Source: Paenibacillus methanolicus | GTDB lineage: Bacteria; Bacillota; Bacilli; Paenibacillales; Paenibacillaceae | Assembly (NCBI RefSeq): GCF_008124765.1 | Contig: NZ_VNHS01000002.1 | Coordinates: forward strand, 434,001-498,000 | Direction: 5' to 3' | Length of the DNA: 64,000 nucleotides | Shown here: positions 54,588 through 62,874 of the stretch, piece after piece | Numbering within the stretch: position 1 is the first letter of the stretch | Layout of the letters: each line of letters starts with the position of its first letter | Notes under the pieces: generated by a model | Database searches by the model: none | Seen by the model: the letters and a program-made list of their open reading frames with translations, nothing else | What the model was told of the DNA's origin: nothing | Made by a program: the position numbers and the translations under genes

Positions 54588-56549
54588 TTAGTATCTCACT
54601 TCTGGCATTGGCAAGAACAGCATCGCCAGCGGCAGGAAGCTGCCCGAGGCGAGCGTGAATTTGATTTCGACCGTCTCCTCGGTGCTGCCCGTCCGGTAGA
54701 GAACGGCTGCCTCGCTGTTGTTCAAGAGGACGGACTTATTCGTCACCGTGACGAGCTGCCCGTTCACGAGAAACGCGCCCGTATATACGCCGCCGCGAGG
54801 GTTAAGCGCAATAACGGTATTCGGCGCGACGTGGTTCAGTTTCATCGTGTACATGACGCCGAAATTGCCGACGTTCAGCTCGTTGACGCCGCTCGTGTAA
54901 TCATAGCCGAACAAATACGAGTCCATCGTGCGGTCGCCGAGCGTGATTCTGTTCGCTTCATAGCCAAGCTGGTCGTTGATCTCGATCGTCCGGTTGGCGT
55001 TATTGAACGTGCCCCGAACATGCTTGCCGTCGCGCGGCATCACCGTCAGCCAAGGCAGATAAGCGATCGGATCCTTGTCCGCAGCCACGACGACGACGTC
55101 GTAGACCAGTTCCTGGTCCGAATACAGATCCGCATACGCGGAGTAGATCTGATTTGCTTTGATCGGCACTTTGCTCAGCTCGGGCAGGAGCACGACCGTC
55201 TGGCCCGGCTTGATCGCCGTCCAGTTCGGCGAGGCGTTGTTCGCGATCGACTGCAGGTAGCGAACGACCGACAGTTTGCCGGTGTTTTCCACATAGGCAT
55301 CCGGGCCGCCGATGCCGAACGTGCTCGTATTGACATTGGCCGTCGTGCCGTTCCGGTTCGTCGCCAGCAGATACATACGAACCGGGTACCCGATTTGGTT
55401 GTAGTTGTGAAACAAGAAGCGCACGTGGCCTGTCAGCTGATCCTCGTAAGCGATGCCTTCGCTGATGAGCGTCTCCGGACTATTACTGCGCACCAACTGC
55501 GCCGTATCCGATTCAATGGCATATTTAATCGAAGGGTATTGTAATACGGCGGCGCCGTTCACCGTGAACTTATCGCCCACGTTCGCGAATAGACGGCCAT
55601 ATTCTTCCTTCGTATAAAGCACTTCTTCCGTCACCGTAATCGTCTTCGTCACGGTGCCTGTCAGCCCGTGGCTATCCGTTACTTCCAGCGTGACCGATTT
55701 GTCCCCCGCTTCGAAATACGCGTCGCCGTCCGGCCGTCCGATATATTTCGTCTTGACGATCGCATTCTCGTCATCCGTACTGAGATCGGTGAACAAAATC
55801 TTCTCCCCGATCCGGTACTTTTCGCGCTCTACCTTGAATTCCGCCACAGGCGGCTGATTCGGCGGCAATACCTCTATCGTGACCGAATACGGAACGCTCC
55901 ATTCCCCCGTTACGTCCTGCACCTGCCGAGTAATCGTATGAATGCCCGCCTCGTAGAAAATCTCCTCTTTGCCCGTCCATTGTTCATTCACGAACGGCTG
56001 CCCCGTCTGATTCGTCGACCGATCGACATACGTCACGATTGTTTCGCCCGCGTAAATTTTGGACGTCGTCACTTCGAAATTCGCCGTCGGCTTCGTGCTC
56101 CAGGCGAGCGTAATCGTCGTCCCCGTCAGATTCAGTTGGCTATCCGTCATGTTGGACCATGTTCGAATCGGCACCATCATCGAGCCGCCCAGCGCGAACG
56201 GCGCAAGCGGCGCCACGACCGCCTTTCCATCACGCGTAATCGTCTTCCGGTCCGCCTTGAAACGAAACTCGTGCAGCGCGTTCTTCACGACCGATTCCCT
56301 CGTCTTCGCATCATACGAGACGTTATAGCCATATTGATCGGCTACCGACTTGAGCGGAATGAAGGACGTGCCGCTCTTGGCCGTAACCGGTTGGGCCGAC
56401 ATCGAACTGACGCCGTTCTTGATCATCATCTTGCTGTTCAGCTTCAAGATCAGCTGATTCGCCCCTTGGGCCGCCGATACCGAAGCGCCGGCGACACCGA
56501 TCGGTGCGGCCAACAGCGACAAACTCAGCAACCATTTCAAAGATTTCAT
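54588..56549 (-). CDS. Secreted protein with copper amine oxidase N-terminal-like domain and PKD-like repeats
   Basis: 653 residues. Signal peptide (1-27, ending VSA). A domain with SFIPLKSVADQYGYNVSYDA and MVPIRTWSNM, the pattern of the copper amine oxidase N-terminal domain that is common in Paenibacillus surface proteins and is not itself an oxidase. About residues 160-305: two Ig/PKD-like repeats (VTYVDRSTNQTGQPF and FTDLSTDDENAIV). The C-terminal 340 residues are beta-rich without a motif I know. No SLH domain or LPXTG anchor. Likely a cell-surface or secreted protein; function unknown. AAGGAG precedes the ATG; both flanks have terminators, so it is monocistronic. Confidence 0.7.
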   Translation of the reverse strand: MKSLKWLLSLSLLAAPIGVAGASVSAAQGANQLILKLNSKMMIKNGVSSMSAQPVTAKSGTSFIPLKSVADQYGYNVSYDAKTRESVVKNALHEFRFKADRKTITRDGKAVVAPLAPFALGGSMMVPIRTWSNMTDSQLNLTGTTITLAWSTKPTANFEVTTSKIYAGETIVTYVDRSTNQTGQPFVNEQWTGKEEIFYEAGIHTITRQVQDVTGEWSVPYSVTIEVLPPNQPPVAEFKVEREKYRIGEKILFTDLSTDDENAIVKTKYIGRPDGDAYFEAGDKSVTLEVTDSHGLTGTVTKTITVTEEVLYTKEEYGRLFANVGDKFTVNGAAVLQYPSIKYAIESDTAQLVRSNSPETLISEGIAYEDQLTGHVRFLFHNYNQIGYPVRMYLLATNRNGTTANVNTSTFGIGGPDAYVENTGKLSVVRYLQSIANNASPNWTAIKPGQTVVLLPELSKVPIKANQIYSAYADLYSDQELVYDVVVVAADKDPIAYLPWLTVMPRDGKHVRGTFNNANRTIEINDQLGYEANRITLGDRTMDSYLFGYDYTSGVNELNVGNFGVMYTMKLNHVAPNTVIALNPRGGVYTGAFLVNGQLVTVTNKSVLLNNSEAAVLYRTGSTEETVEIKFTLASGSFLPLAMLFLPMPEVRY

Positions 56550-56646
56550 GTCTTGTCTCCTTCTTCCGCTAGTTGAACGCTGATGTTCGTGATTGGCGAA
56601 CGCGATTCCCGTCCGCCGGTCAAACCCACGCCAACTTAAACGTCAA

Positions 56647-56671
56647 AGAGAGCGATAAAGTTTCGCTCTCT
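56647..56671 (-). terminator. Terminator of the 72-residue membrane protein gene
   Basis: Arms AGAGAGCGA and TCGCTCTCT around seven bases, followed on the minus strand by TTGACGTTT. It lies 55 bases after the stop. Confidence 0.6.
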
Positions 56672-56725
56672 TGTCGAAAAGACATTAGATGGACACAATT
56701 CTCAGGAATGGATGCCGATCCGGCA

Positions 56726-56944
56726 TTAGCCGTTCACGCGCATATTGATCAGGAAGCTTGCCGCCATGCAGACAAACGCAACCGCGGTGAGAATGCCCGC
56801 GATATTCCGGGTAAGAATCGCTTTGCGAAGCGGTTCCGCCCGTCCTTCCAGCCGCCTGATCGCGACCGTTCGATGCGCGAACATATAGAAAATCAGCAGC
56901 GCGACAAAGACCAGGTTAACGAGAAACCAAATTTGCTGCCACAC
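56726..56944 (-). CDS. Small membrane protein of unknown function
   Basis: 72 residues with two transmembrane helices (about 4-22 and 47-66) and a basic middle (HRTVAIRRLEGRAEPLRKAI). I do not recognise a family. GTG start with GGAGG ten bases before. Divergent from the PCYCGC lipoprotein gene. Confidence 0.6.
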   Translation of the reverse strand: MWQQIWFLVNLVFVALLIFYMFAHRTVAIRRLEGRAEPLRKAILTRNIAGILTAVAFVCMAASFLINMRVNG

Positions 56945-57060
56945 GTATAATCAACCTCCAATTGGACAAAGCATAACGCTTCAACTAGACTAGACTGTAT
57001 CGGATTACGCGGAGGATTGCAACCGCAGTTTAAGCATTTGCTAGCGGGAGGAAGCTACAC

Positions 57061-57600
57061 ATGAAGACTAATCGGACCTTGCTCGTATTACGCCGAACCA
57101 TTATTTACGGCACATGCGCGGCTGCGCTGGCGATCTCGCTAAGCGGCTGCGCCGGAGAGACGAAGAATTCGACGAACGCCAACGCCCATGCAGGCCACGA
57201 AGATGCGCATTTGCCAAACGGCGATCTGCGTCAAACGACGGCCGGCGTTGAGACGCTGCCGGGTTTTCTGACCGACGCCCACGGCGTAATCGTCCAGGCT
57301 TACCAAGCCGCGGCCGCTTCGCAAGACGTGCTCGCCTACATTCCGTGTTACTGCGGCTGCGGCGATTCGGCCGGCCACCGCAGCAACCTGGAATGCTTCA
57401 TTAACGAGACGAAGCCCGACGGATCGGTGACGTGGGACGATCACGGCACCCGCTGCGGCACGTGCATGGAGATCGCGGTTCAAGCCGCCGTCATGAAACA
57501 AGAAGGCAAAAGCGTCGCGGACATTCGCAGCGCGATCGAGACCAAATACAGTTCGCAAGCCCAATATGCGACGGATACCCCAATTCCGCCGGCTTCCTAA
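57061..57600 (+). CDS. PCYCGC-motif lipoprotein
   Basis: 179 residues. Lipoprotein signal with lipobox LSGC (Cys30), a His-rich stretch AHAGHEDAH (42-50), the signature PCYCGC (95-100), a further Cys112 and CGTC (132-135). The PCYCGC family is widespread in spore-forming Firmicutes without assigned function; the cysteine and histidine pattern suggests metal or redox binding outside the membrane. GGGAGG precedes the ATG. Followed 27 bases later by the yktB-like gene. Confidence 0.8.
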   Translation: MKTNRTLLVLRRTIIYGTCAAALAISLSGCAGETKNSTNANAHAGHEDAHLPNGDLRQTTAGVETLPGFLTDAHGVIVQAYQAAAASQDVLAYIPCYCGCGDSAGHRSNLECFINETKPDGSVTWDDHGTRCGTCMEIAVQAAVMKQEGKSVADIRSAIETKYSSQAQYATDTPIPPAS

Positions 57601-57627
57601 GAACAACAAAGAGAGGAATACGCACCG

Positions 57628-58302
57628 ATGACGATGGCAAACGAACAACTTTCATCCCCTTCGGCAGGCGCGCCGACAGCGCCGTTCGCCGGATTTAACC
57701 AAGACGATTTCGACGTATTCGCCGTACCGGGCCTTGAGGCTCGCATGTCGCTGCTTATCGAGCGGATTCGGCCCAAGCTGTTCGAGCTTGGCGACCGTCT
57801 AGCGCCAGCGCTGACCGAGCTGTGCGGCGAGACGATCTACGCGCATGTCGCCAAGCACGCGCGCCGCACGATTAATCCGCCGAACGACACGTGGGTCGCT
57901 TACGCGCCGAACAAGCGCGGCTACAAAGCTTTCCCCCATTTTCAAATCGGCCTGTTCGGCTCCCACGTATTCGTCCAGTTCGCGATTATCTATGAATCGG
58001 ACAAGAAGACCGTATTCGCTGATCATGCGCTGAAGCAAATCGACGATATCATGACGCATATCCCCGCGCACTACGCGTGGTCGGGCGATCACATGGTGCC
58101 GGGCGGCGACCTGCAGGGCGAGCTCGGCGAGGAAGGACTGCGGGCGCTGCTGGAACGATTGAAGAAAGTGAAAGCTTCCGAGGCGCTCTGCGGCATTATC
58201 ATCGACCGCCAGGACCCGCTGCTGCAAGACGGCGAAGCATTCGTCGCCAAAACCTTGGAGACGTTCCGCACCGTGCTGCCGCTGTATAAAATGTCCTGGT
58301 AA
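57628..58302 (+). CDS. DUF1054 family protein (YktB-like)
   Basis: 224 residues; matches YktB/DUF1054 in length and conserved segments (FDVFAVPGLEARMSLLIERI, HVAKHARRTINPPNDTWVA, KRGYKAFPHFQIGLF). The role is unknown; the family has a compact alpha/beta fold. AGAGAGG lies upstream of a pair of near ATGs (57628, 57634). In tandem with the PCYCGC gene. Confidence 0.85.
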   Translation: MTMANEQLSSPSAGAPTAPFAGFNQDDFDVFAVPGLEARMSLLIERIRPKLFELGDRLAPALTELCGETIYAHVAKHARRTINPPNDTWVAYAPNKRGYKAFPHFQIGLFGSHVFVQFAIIYESDKKTVFADHALKQIDDIMTHIPAHYAWSGDHMVPGGDLQGELGEEGLRALLERLKKVKASEALCGIIIDRQDPLLQDGEAFVAKTLETFRTVLPLYKMSW

Positions 58303-58352
58303 TAACGTGTCGCCACATAGACTCGTCTTTTCCTTTCGGCGGCGAGACAAGC

Positions 58353-58388
58353 AAAAGAGCACTGTCCCAGGCGGGACGGTGCTCTTTT
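58353..58388. terminator. Bidirectional terminator between yktB-like and RND genes
   Basis: Arms AAAAGAGCAC(T/C)GTCCC and its complement around four bases with A/T ends; serves two convergent genes. Confidence 0.8.
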
Positions 58389-58426
58389 GCTCATGTCTTT
58401 TTCGGATACTTCGCGAGATCGTTCCG

Positions 58427-61400
58427 TTATGCCGCATGCTCGATGCGGCTGGCCGCGCGGCGTTCTCTTCTCGATTTGCGGAAGAAGAACAACTCGTAGA
58501 CCACCGGCACGATGACGAGCGTCAGCACCGTTGCCACCGTCAGACCGCCGATGACGACGATCGCCAGGCTCTGGGAGACGATGCTACCGCTTTCGGCGGA
58601 GCCGAATACGAGCGGCAGCATGGCGCAGATCGTCGCGACGGCCGTCATGAGAATCGGGCGCATCCGCGTGGACGCGGCTTCGACGAGGGCGTCGCGCACC
58701 GTCATCGTCTCCTCGTTCTGTTTCACCCGGTCGATCAACACGATCGCGTTGGTGACGACGATGCCCACCAACATGAGCGCGCCGAACATCGCCGTGAAGT
58801 CCGGCGAAATGCCCGAGACGAGCAGCCCGACGATCGCTCCGATTGCGGCCAGCGGCAGCGAAAACATGATGGCCAGCGGCGCTCGCAGCGTCCGGAACGT
58901 AATGACCATGATGAGGTACACGATCCCGATCGAGATGAGCGCGGTCATGCCAAGATCCGCGAAGTCGTTCGCTTGCTGAGCGGATGCGCCGCCGATCACG
59001 AACTCGACGCCTTCCGGCGCTTGGAGCGCATCGACTTTCTTCGTAATTTCCGCGCCGACGACCGACAACCGGCTAGGCTCGACCTCTGCCGTCACGCGGA
59101 TATACGGCTTGCCGTCTTTGTGGTAGAACGTCGTCGCTTCTTCGGTCTGCGTCAGCTTCGCGATCGCGGACACCGCGACCGGCCCGCTGTCCGCCATGAC
59201 CGTCAAGCCGTTCAAATCGGCTTCGCTCGCCGGATTGACCGATGGCTGCAGGATGACCATCGTTTGGCGACCTTCCAAGGACACGGCGCCAACCGGGATC
59301 GGATTGAGCAGCGCCTGAAGCTGGGAAGCGATCTCAGCCCCCTTCGCTTTGACCGGGTCCAGCGCGAAGGTGTAGACCGATTTCTTCTCTTCTTGATTCG
59401 ATTTGACTTTCAAGACGTCCTTCACCGGCTGGATGGCGGCCATCACCTGCGCCGCTCCGTCTTCCAGCGTTGTCGCATCATCGCCGACAATGTCGACCGT
59501 GACGCTGGTGGAACCGCCGCCGCCCATCATGCTGGCAGCGGATGCGTTCAATTCGGCGCCCGCATAGTTCGCGCGCTCGGCTTTAACGGCCTCGATCACT
59601 TTCTCGGCGTCCGCGCCGTCTTTCATCTGCACGTTGTAAGTAACGAGCGTCGGGGATGACACTTGACCGAACTTCGCGTTATCCGCGCTGTTGCCGTTGG
59701 AGAGCAGCACCCACTCCACTTCGTTTCGTTCGTTAAGCGTCTTCTCCAGCTTTCGGCCGTTCTCCAGCACTTGCGCATGCGGCGTCTTCGACGGATATTC
59801 CAGCGTAACGTTCAAGCTCTCCGCGCTGGACGAATCCAGAGCAGCCTTGGGCATTGCGAAATACGCGCCGATCGAACCGAAGAACAGCAAGCCGGCAATA
59901 AGCAGCGGCACCCATTTATGCTTGAGGTTCCACGTCAAGAAGCGCGAGAACCGCTTCGAGCCTTCGTGCTCGACCATGCGCGTGCCACGTAGGAATACGG
60001 CGCTCAGCAGCGGCACGACCGTCAGCGCGACCAGCAGCGAAGCGAGCAGCGAATAGGTTACCGTCAGCGCGAACGGAAGCAGGAACGCTTTCAGCGAACC
60101 GCCGAGCAGGCCAAGCGGCATGAATACCGCAACGGTCACGAGCGTGGAGGACGTAATCGCCGACGCGACTTCTTTGGTCGAGTCGATGATAAGCTGCGGC
60201 GAGAACGACTCCTTCTGCAAGCGCCGGTAGATATTCTCGATGACGACGATGCTATCGTCGACGAGACGGCCGACCGCCACGGCTACGCCGCCCAGCGTAA
60301 TGATGTTCAGCGTGACGCCCGAGGCGTGCAGCAGATACAGCGTAATGCCGAGGGACAGCGGGATCGACACGATCGTGACGAGCGTAGCCCGGATGTTGCG
60401 CATGAACAATAGGATGACGATTGTCGCGAACAGCGCGCCCATCAGCACTTCTCGCATCATGGAATTGACCGAATGGACGACCTGATCCGCCGTGCTAAGC
60501 AATACTTTGGCTTCGACGCCCTTCATCTCTTCATTGATCTTGTCGGCCAGCGCTTCCGCGTCTTTGCCTACCGAGACGGCATTGGCGTTCGCCGTCTTGG
60601 AAATACTCAGCATCAGAACGTCCTTGCCCGCGAGGCTGCTGATGCTATCCTGCTGCTCGCTCAGCTTCACCTCGGCGACGTCGCCAAGCGCGATGCCCGG
60701 CGCGACCTGCAGCTTGCGCAGCGTCTCTATATCGGCGATATCGGCGCTCACGTTAATGTTGCTCGACTCGCCGGCGATGTCCTTCTCTCCGACGGCCGCC
60801 TGCGCCGAGCGATTTTGCAGCACGCCCATCAGCGCTTGAACGGGGATTCCCTTCTCCGCCAGCTTCTTCGTATCCGGCACGATGGATACGGTAGGCTGCG
60901 ATTTGCCGCTCAAGCTAACCTCGCCCGCTCCATCGATTTTCTTGAAATCGTTCACGATTTTCTTCTCGGCCTCTTCTCGTTCCGCCTTGCTCATGTTGGC
61001 ATCAAACGCGAACGTCACCAAGGAGATCGGAATCATCGACGTATTGAATTGCACGACATACGGCGCGGATACGTTCTCCGGCAGCTGAACGGCCGCTGCG
61101 GCCCGCTCGATTTCCGCTTTCGCATCCTTCATATTCGTATCGGAATCGAAATTCAGGTTCACCTGCGAAAAACCGTTGCCCGTCGTCGACTCCATCGTCG
61201 TCTTGCCTTTCGTAAACTGGAGCGCCTCCTCCAGTTTGGCGGTAACCTGGGTTTCCATCGATTTCGCGTCGTACCCTTGCCCGATGACCGCGACCGTCAC
61301 CTGCGGATTATCCGCCTCCGGCAGAAACTCCATCGGCAGACGAAAATAGCTGACGACCCCCATGACAAGCGCCATCAATACGACGATGATCATCGCCGCT

Positions 61401-61435
61401 CTGTTCTTGAACGCCCACTTCGTAATTGCTTGCAT
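58427..61435 (-). CDS. RND-family efflux transporter (SwrC/YerP type)
   Basis: About 1002 residues, AcrB family in the single-protein form found in Firmicutes. Twelve transmembrane helices: one near the N-terminus, two large extracellular porter loops (about 35-320 and 540-810), helices at about 325-520 and 820-985. Proton-relay aspartates are recognisable in VGRLVDDSIVVIENI (helix 4). SwrC exports surfactin and other amphiphiles in B. subtilis; substrate here unknown. No membrane-fusion protein is nearby. The ATG at 61435 has GAAGGGAG 11 bases before; a TTG seven codons earlier is possible. Confidence 0.9.
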   Translation of the reverse strand: MQAITKWAFKNRAAMIIVVLMALVMGVVSYFRLPMEFLPEADNPQVTVAVIGQGYDAKSMETQVTAKLEEALQFTKGKTTMESTTGNGFSQVNLNFDSDTNMKDAKAEIERAAAAVQLPENVSAPYVVQFNTSMIPISLVTFAFDANMSKAEREEAEKKIVNDFKKIDGAGEVSLSGKSQPTVSIVPDTKKLAEKGIPVQALMGVLQNRSAQAAVGEKDIAGESSNINVSADIADIETLRKLQVAPGIALGDVAEVKLSEQQDSISSLAGKDVLMLSISKTANANAVSVGKDAEALADKINEEMKGVEAKVLLSTADQVVHSVNSMMREVLMGALFATIVILLFMRNIRATLVTIVSIPLSLGITLYLLHASGVTLNIITLGGVAVAVGRLVDDSIVVIENIYRRLQKESFSPQLIIDSTKEVASAITSSTLVTVAVFMPLGLLGGSLKAFLLPFALTVTYSLLASLLVALTVVPLLSAVFLRGTRMVEHEGSKRFSRFLTWNLKHKWVPLLIAGLLFFGSIGAYFAMPKAALDSSSAESLNVTLEYPSKTPHAQVLENGRKLEKTLNERNEVEWVLLSNGNSADNAKFGQVSSPTLVTYNVQMKDGADAEKVIEAVKAERANYAGAELNASAASMMGGGGSTSVTVDIVGDDATTLEDGAAQVMAAIQPVKDVLKVKSNQEEKKSVYTFALDPVKAKGAEIASQLQALLNPIPVGAVSLEGRQTMVILQPSVNPASEADLNGLTVMADSGPVAVSAIAKLTQTEEATTFYHKDGKPYIRVTAEVEPSRLSVVGAEITKKVDALQAPEGVEFVIGGASAQQANDFADLGMTALISIGIVYLIMVITFRTLRAPLAIMFSLPLAAIGAIVGLLVSGISPDFTAMFGALMLVGIVVTNAIVLIDRVKQNEETMTVRDALVEAASTRMRPILMTAVATICAMLPLVFGSAESGSIVSQSLAIVVIGGLTVATVLTLVIVPVVYELFFFRKSRRERRAASRIEHAA

Positions 61436-61594
61436 GCCCCTCTTGGCTCCCTTCAACTTCTTTCTACTCGGAGAACTTCTTGCTAAAGCTTACCGTTTTC
61501 GCCGGAGCGTCAAAAACGTCTGCAGACTAATCTTTGCCCCGGTCTCGGGACGGATGCCTCCTTCCGGCTGAAGGTTGAAACGCGTATGTAAAAA

Positions 61595-61640
61595 ACCGTT
61601 ATTCTCGCTTGCCCGGTAGCGGGAAAGCAAGAATAACGGT
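61595..61640 (-). terminator. Rho-independent terminator of the first MFS gene
   Basis: A 21-base stem with two mismatches (arms beginning ACCGTTATTCT), four-base loop, and TTTTTT after it on the minus strand. It lies 28 bases after the MFS stop. Confidence 0.85.
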
Positions 61641-61667
61641 CATGGATGGGGCGGTATCGAGAAGCCG

Positions 61668-62855
61668 CTAAGAAGCAGCCGTCGTCTTGGCCGGCGCGGC
61701 CGAACGGTCGATCATCCGGAAGCGCATGAGCAGCAGCAGCGCTGCCAGCGAGAGCAGGCCGCCAACCAGAAAAGGCAGCTGCAGATCAAGCCTGAACAAA
61801 AACGTGCCCAACAGCGGTCCGATAATCCGGCCGAGCGAGTCCATCGAGGAACTGAGACCGGAGGCGGTTCCCGTGCCCACGGTCGTCTTCTGCGTAATCA
61901 ACGATGTGACGCATGGGCGGATTAACGCGTTGCCGATTCCGAAGATCGCCAAATAGGTCGTCGCCGTCCAGAAGCTATGCGCCGTCATCAGCAGGAGAAA
62001 GCCTGCCGCGGAGACGACCAGACCGATCGCGATGTACTTAGGCTCGTCCCCTTTGCGAATCATGCGTCTGACGACACCGCCTTGGATCAGCGCGCCGACC
62101 AGCCCGCAGATGAGGAACATCACGCCGACGTCAAGCGGCGTCACGTCGAATCGTACAATTCCGAAGAGCTGGAGCGTCGACTCGAGCCCCGCAAGGGAGA
62201 ACGAGACGAACAGCGCCAGCACGTACAAATATTTGACCGAACCGGTGAACGCGGTCCAGCGCGATGCCCTCCGTTCGCCTTGCGTCCTGTTCTCCGGCGG
62301 ATGTGATTCCGGTAACTGCGTGACGGCAAGCAGGAAGGTCGCGAGCGCCAACGCGGACGCGGCGTAGAACGGCGTATTATTGGACACCAGGCTTAGCAGA
62401 CCGCCGAAACCGGGACCGATCGTGAAACCCAGTCCGATCGACATGCCGACCAGCCCCATGCCCTTCGTGCGTTGGTCCGGCGGCGTAATATCCGCCACGT
62501 AAGCGACGATGACCGACGTCACCGCGCCGGAGAACAACCCGCCCACAATGCGGGAAACGTACATTAACACCATATTGCCGTCGGCTATGCCGAAGACGAG
62601 GAAGCTCGCGGCAAAGCCGAGCACCCCAACGAGTATGACGGGACGCCGTCCGATCCGATCCGACAATCCGCCCCATAGCGGCGAAAGCAAAAACGAAATC
62701 GCCGAATAAATCGATAACATCCATCCGGTATGCAGCTCGTAGGCGCCCGGACTCGAGGCCTTGATCAGCTCCGGCAATACCGGGATGATGATCCCGAACC
62801 CGATGAAGGTCGTCATCAGGATCAGCATGACAACGAGAAGTCGTTTATCCTTCAT
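61668..62855 (-). CDS. MFS drug/metabolite exporter, DHA1 type
   Basis: 395 residues, twelve transmembrane helices. MFS motif A GGLSDRIGRRPVILVG follows helix 2 (about 65-80), and motif C-like GLGFTIGPGFGGLL lies in helix 5 (about 140), typical of drug:H+ antiporters. The ATG at 62855 has GGAGG eight bases before it; a longer in-frame start is rejected. The substrate cannot be told. A second MFS gene lies 19 bases upstream, so the two may be co-transcribed. Confidence 0.85.
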   Translation of the reverse strand: MKDKRLLVVMLILMTTFIGFGIIIPVLPELIKASSPGAYELHTGWMLSIYSAISFLLSPLWGGLSDRIGRRPVILVGVLGFAASFLVFGIADGNMVLMYVSRIVGGLFSGAVTSVIVAYVADITPPDQRTKGMGLVGMSIGLGFTIGPGFGGLLSLVSNNTPFYAASALALATFLLAVTQLPESHPPENRTQGERRASRWTAFTGSVKYLYVLALFVSFSLAGLESTLQLFGIVRFDVTPLDVGVMFLICGLVGALIQGGVVRRMIRKGDEPKYIAIGLVVSAAGFLLLMTAHSFWTATTYLAIFGIGNALIRPCVTSLITQKTTVGTGTASGLSSSMDSLGRIIGPLLGTFLFRLDLQLPFLVGGLLSLAALLLLMRFRMIDRSAAPAKTTAAS

Positions 62856-62874
62856 TATCCATTCCTCCACCCTG

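Noticed and set aside
58307-59659. 450-codon plus-strand frame opposite the RND transporter
   Set aside because: Antisense to a full-length conserved gene; begins in the terminator after the yktB-like gene and is extremely Arg/Asp-rich.
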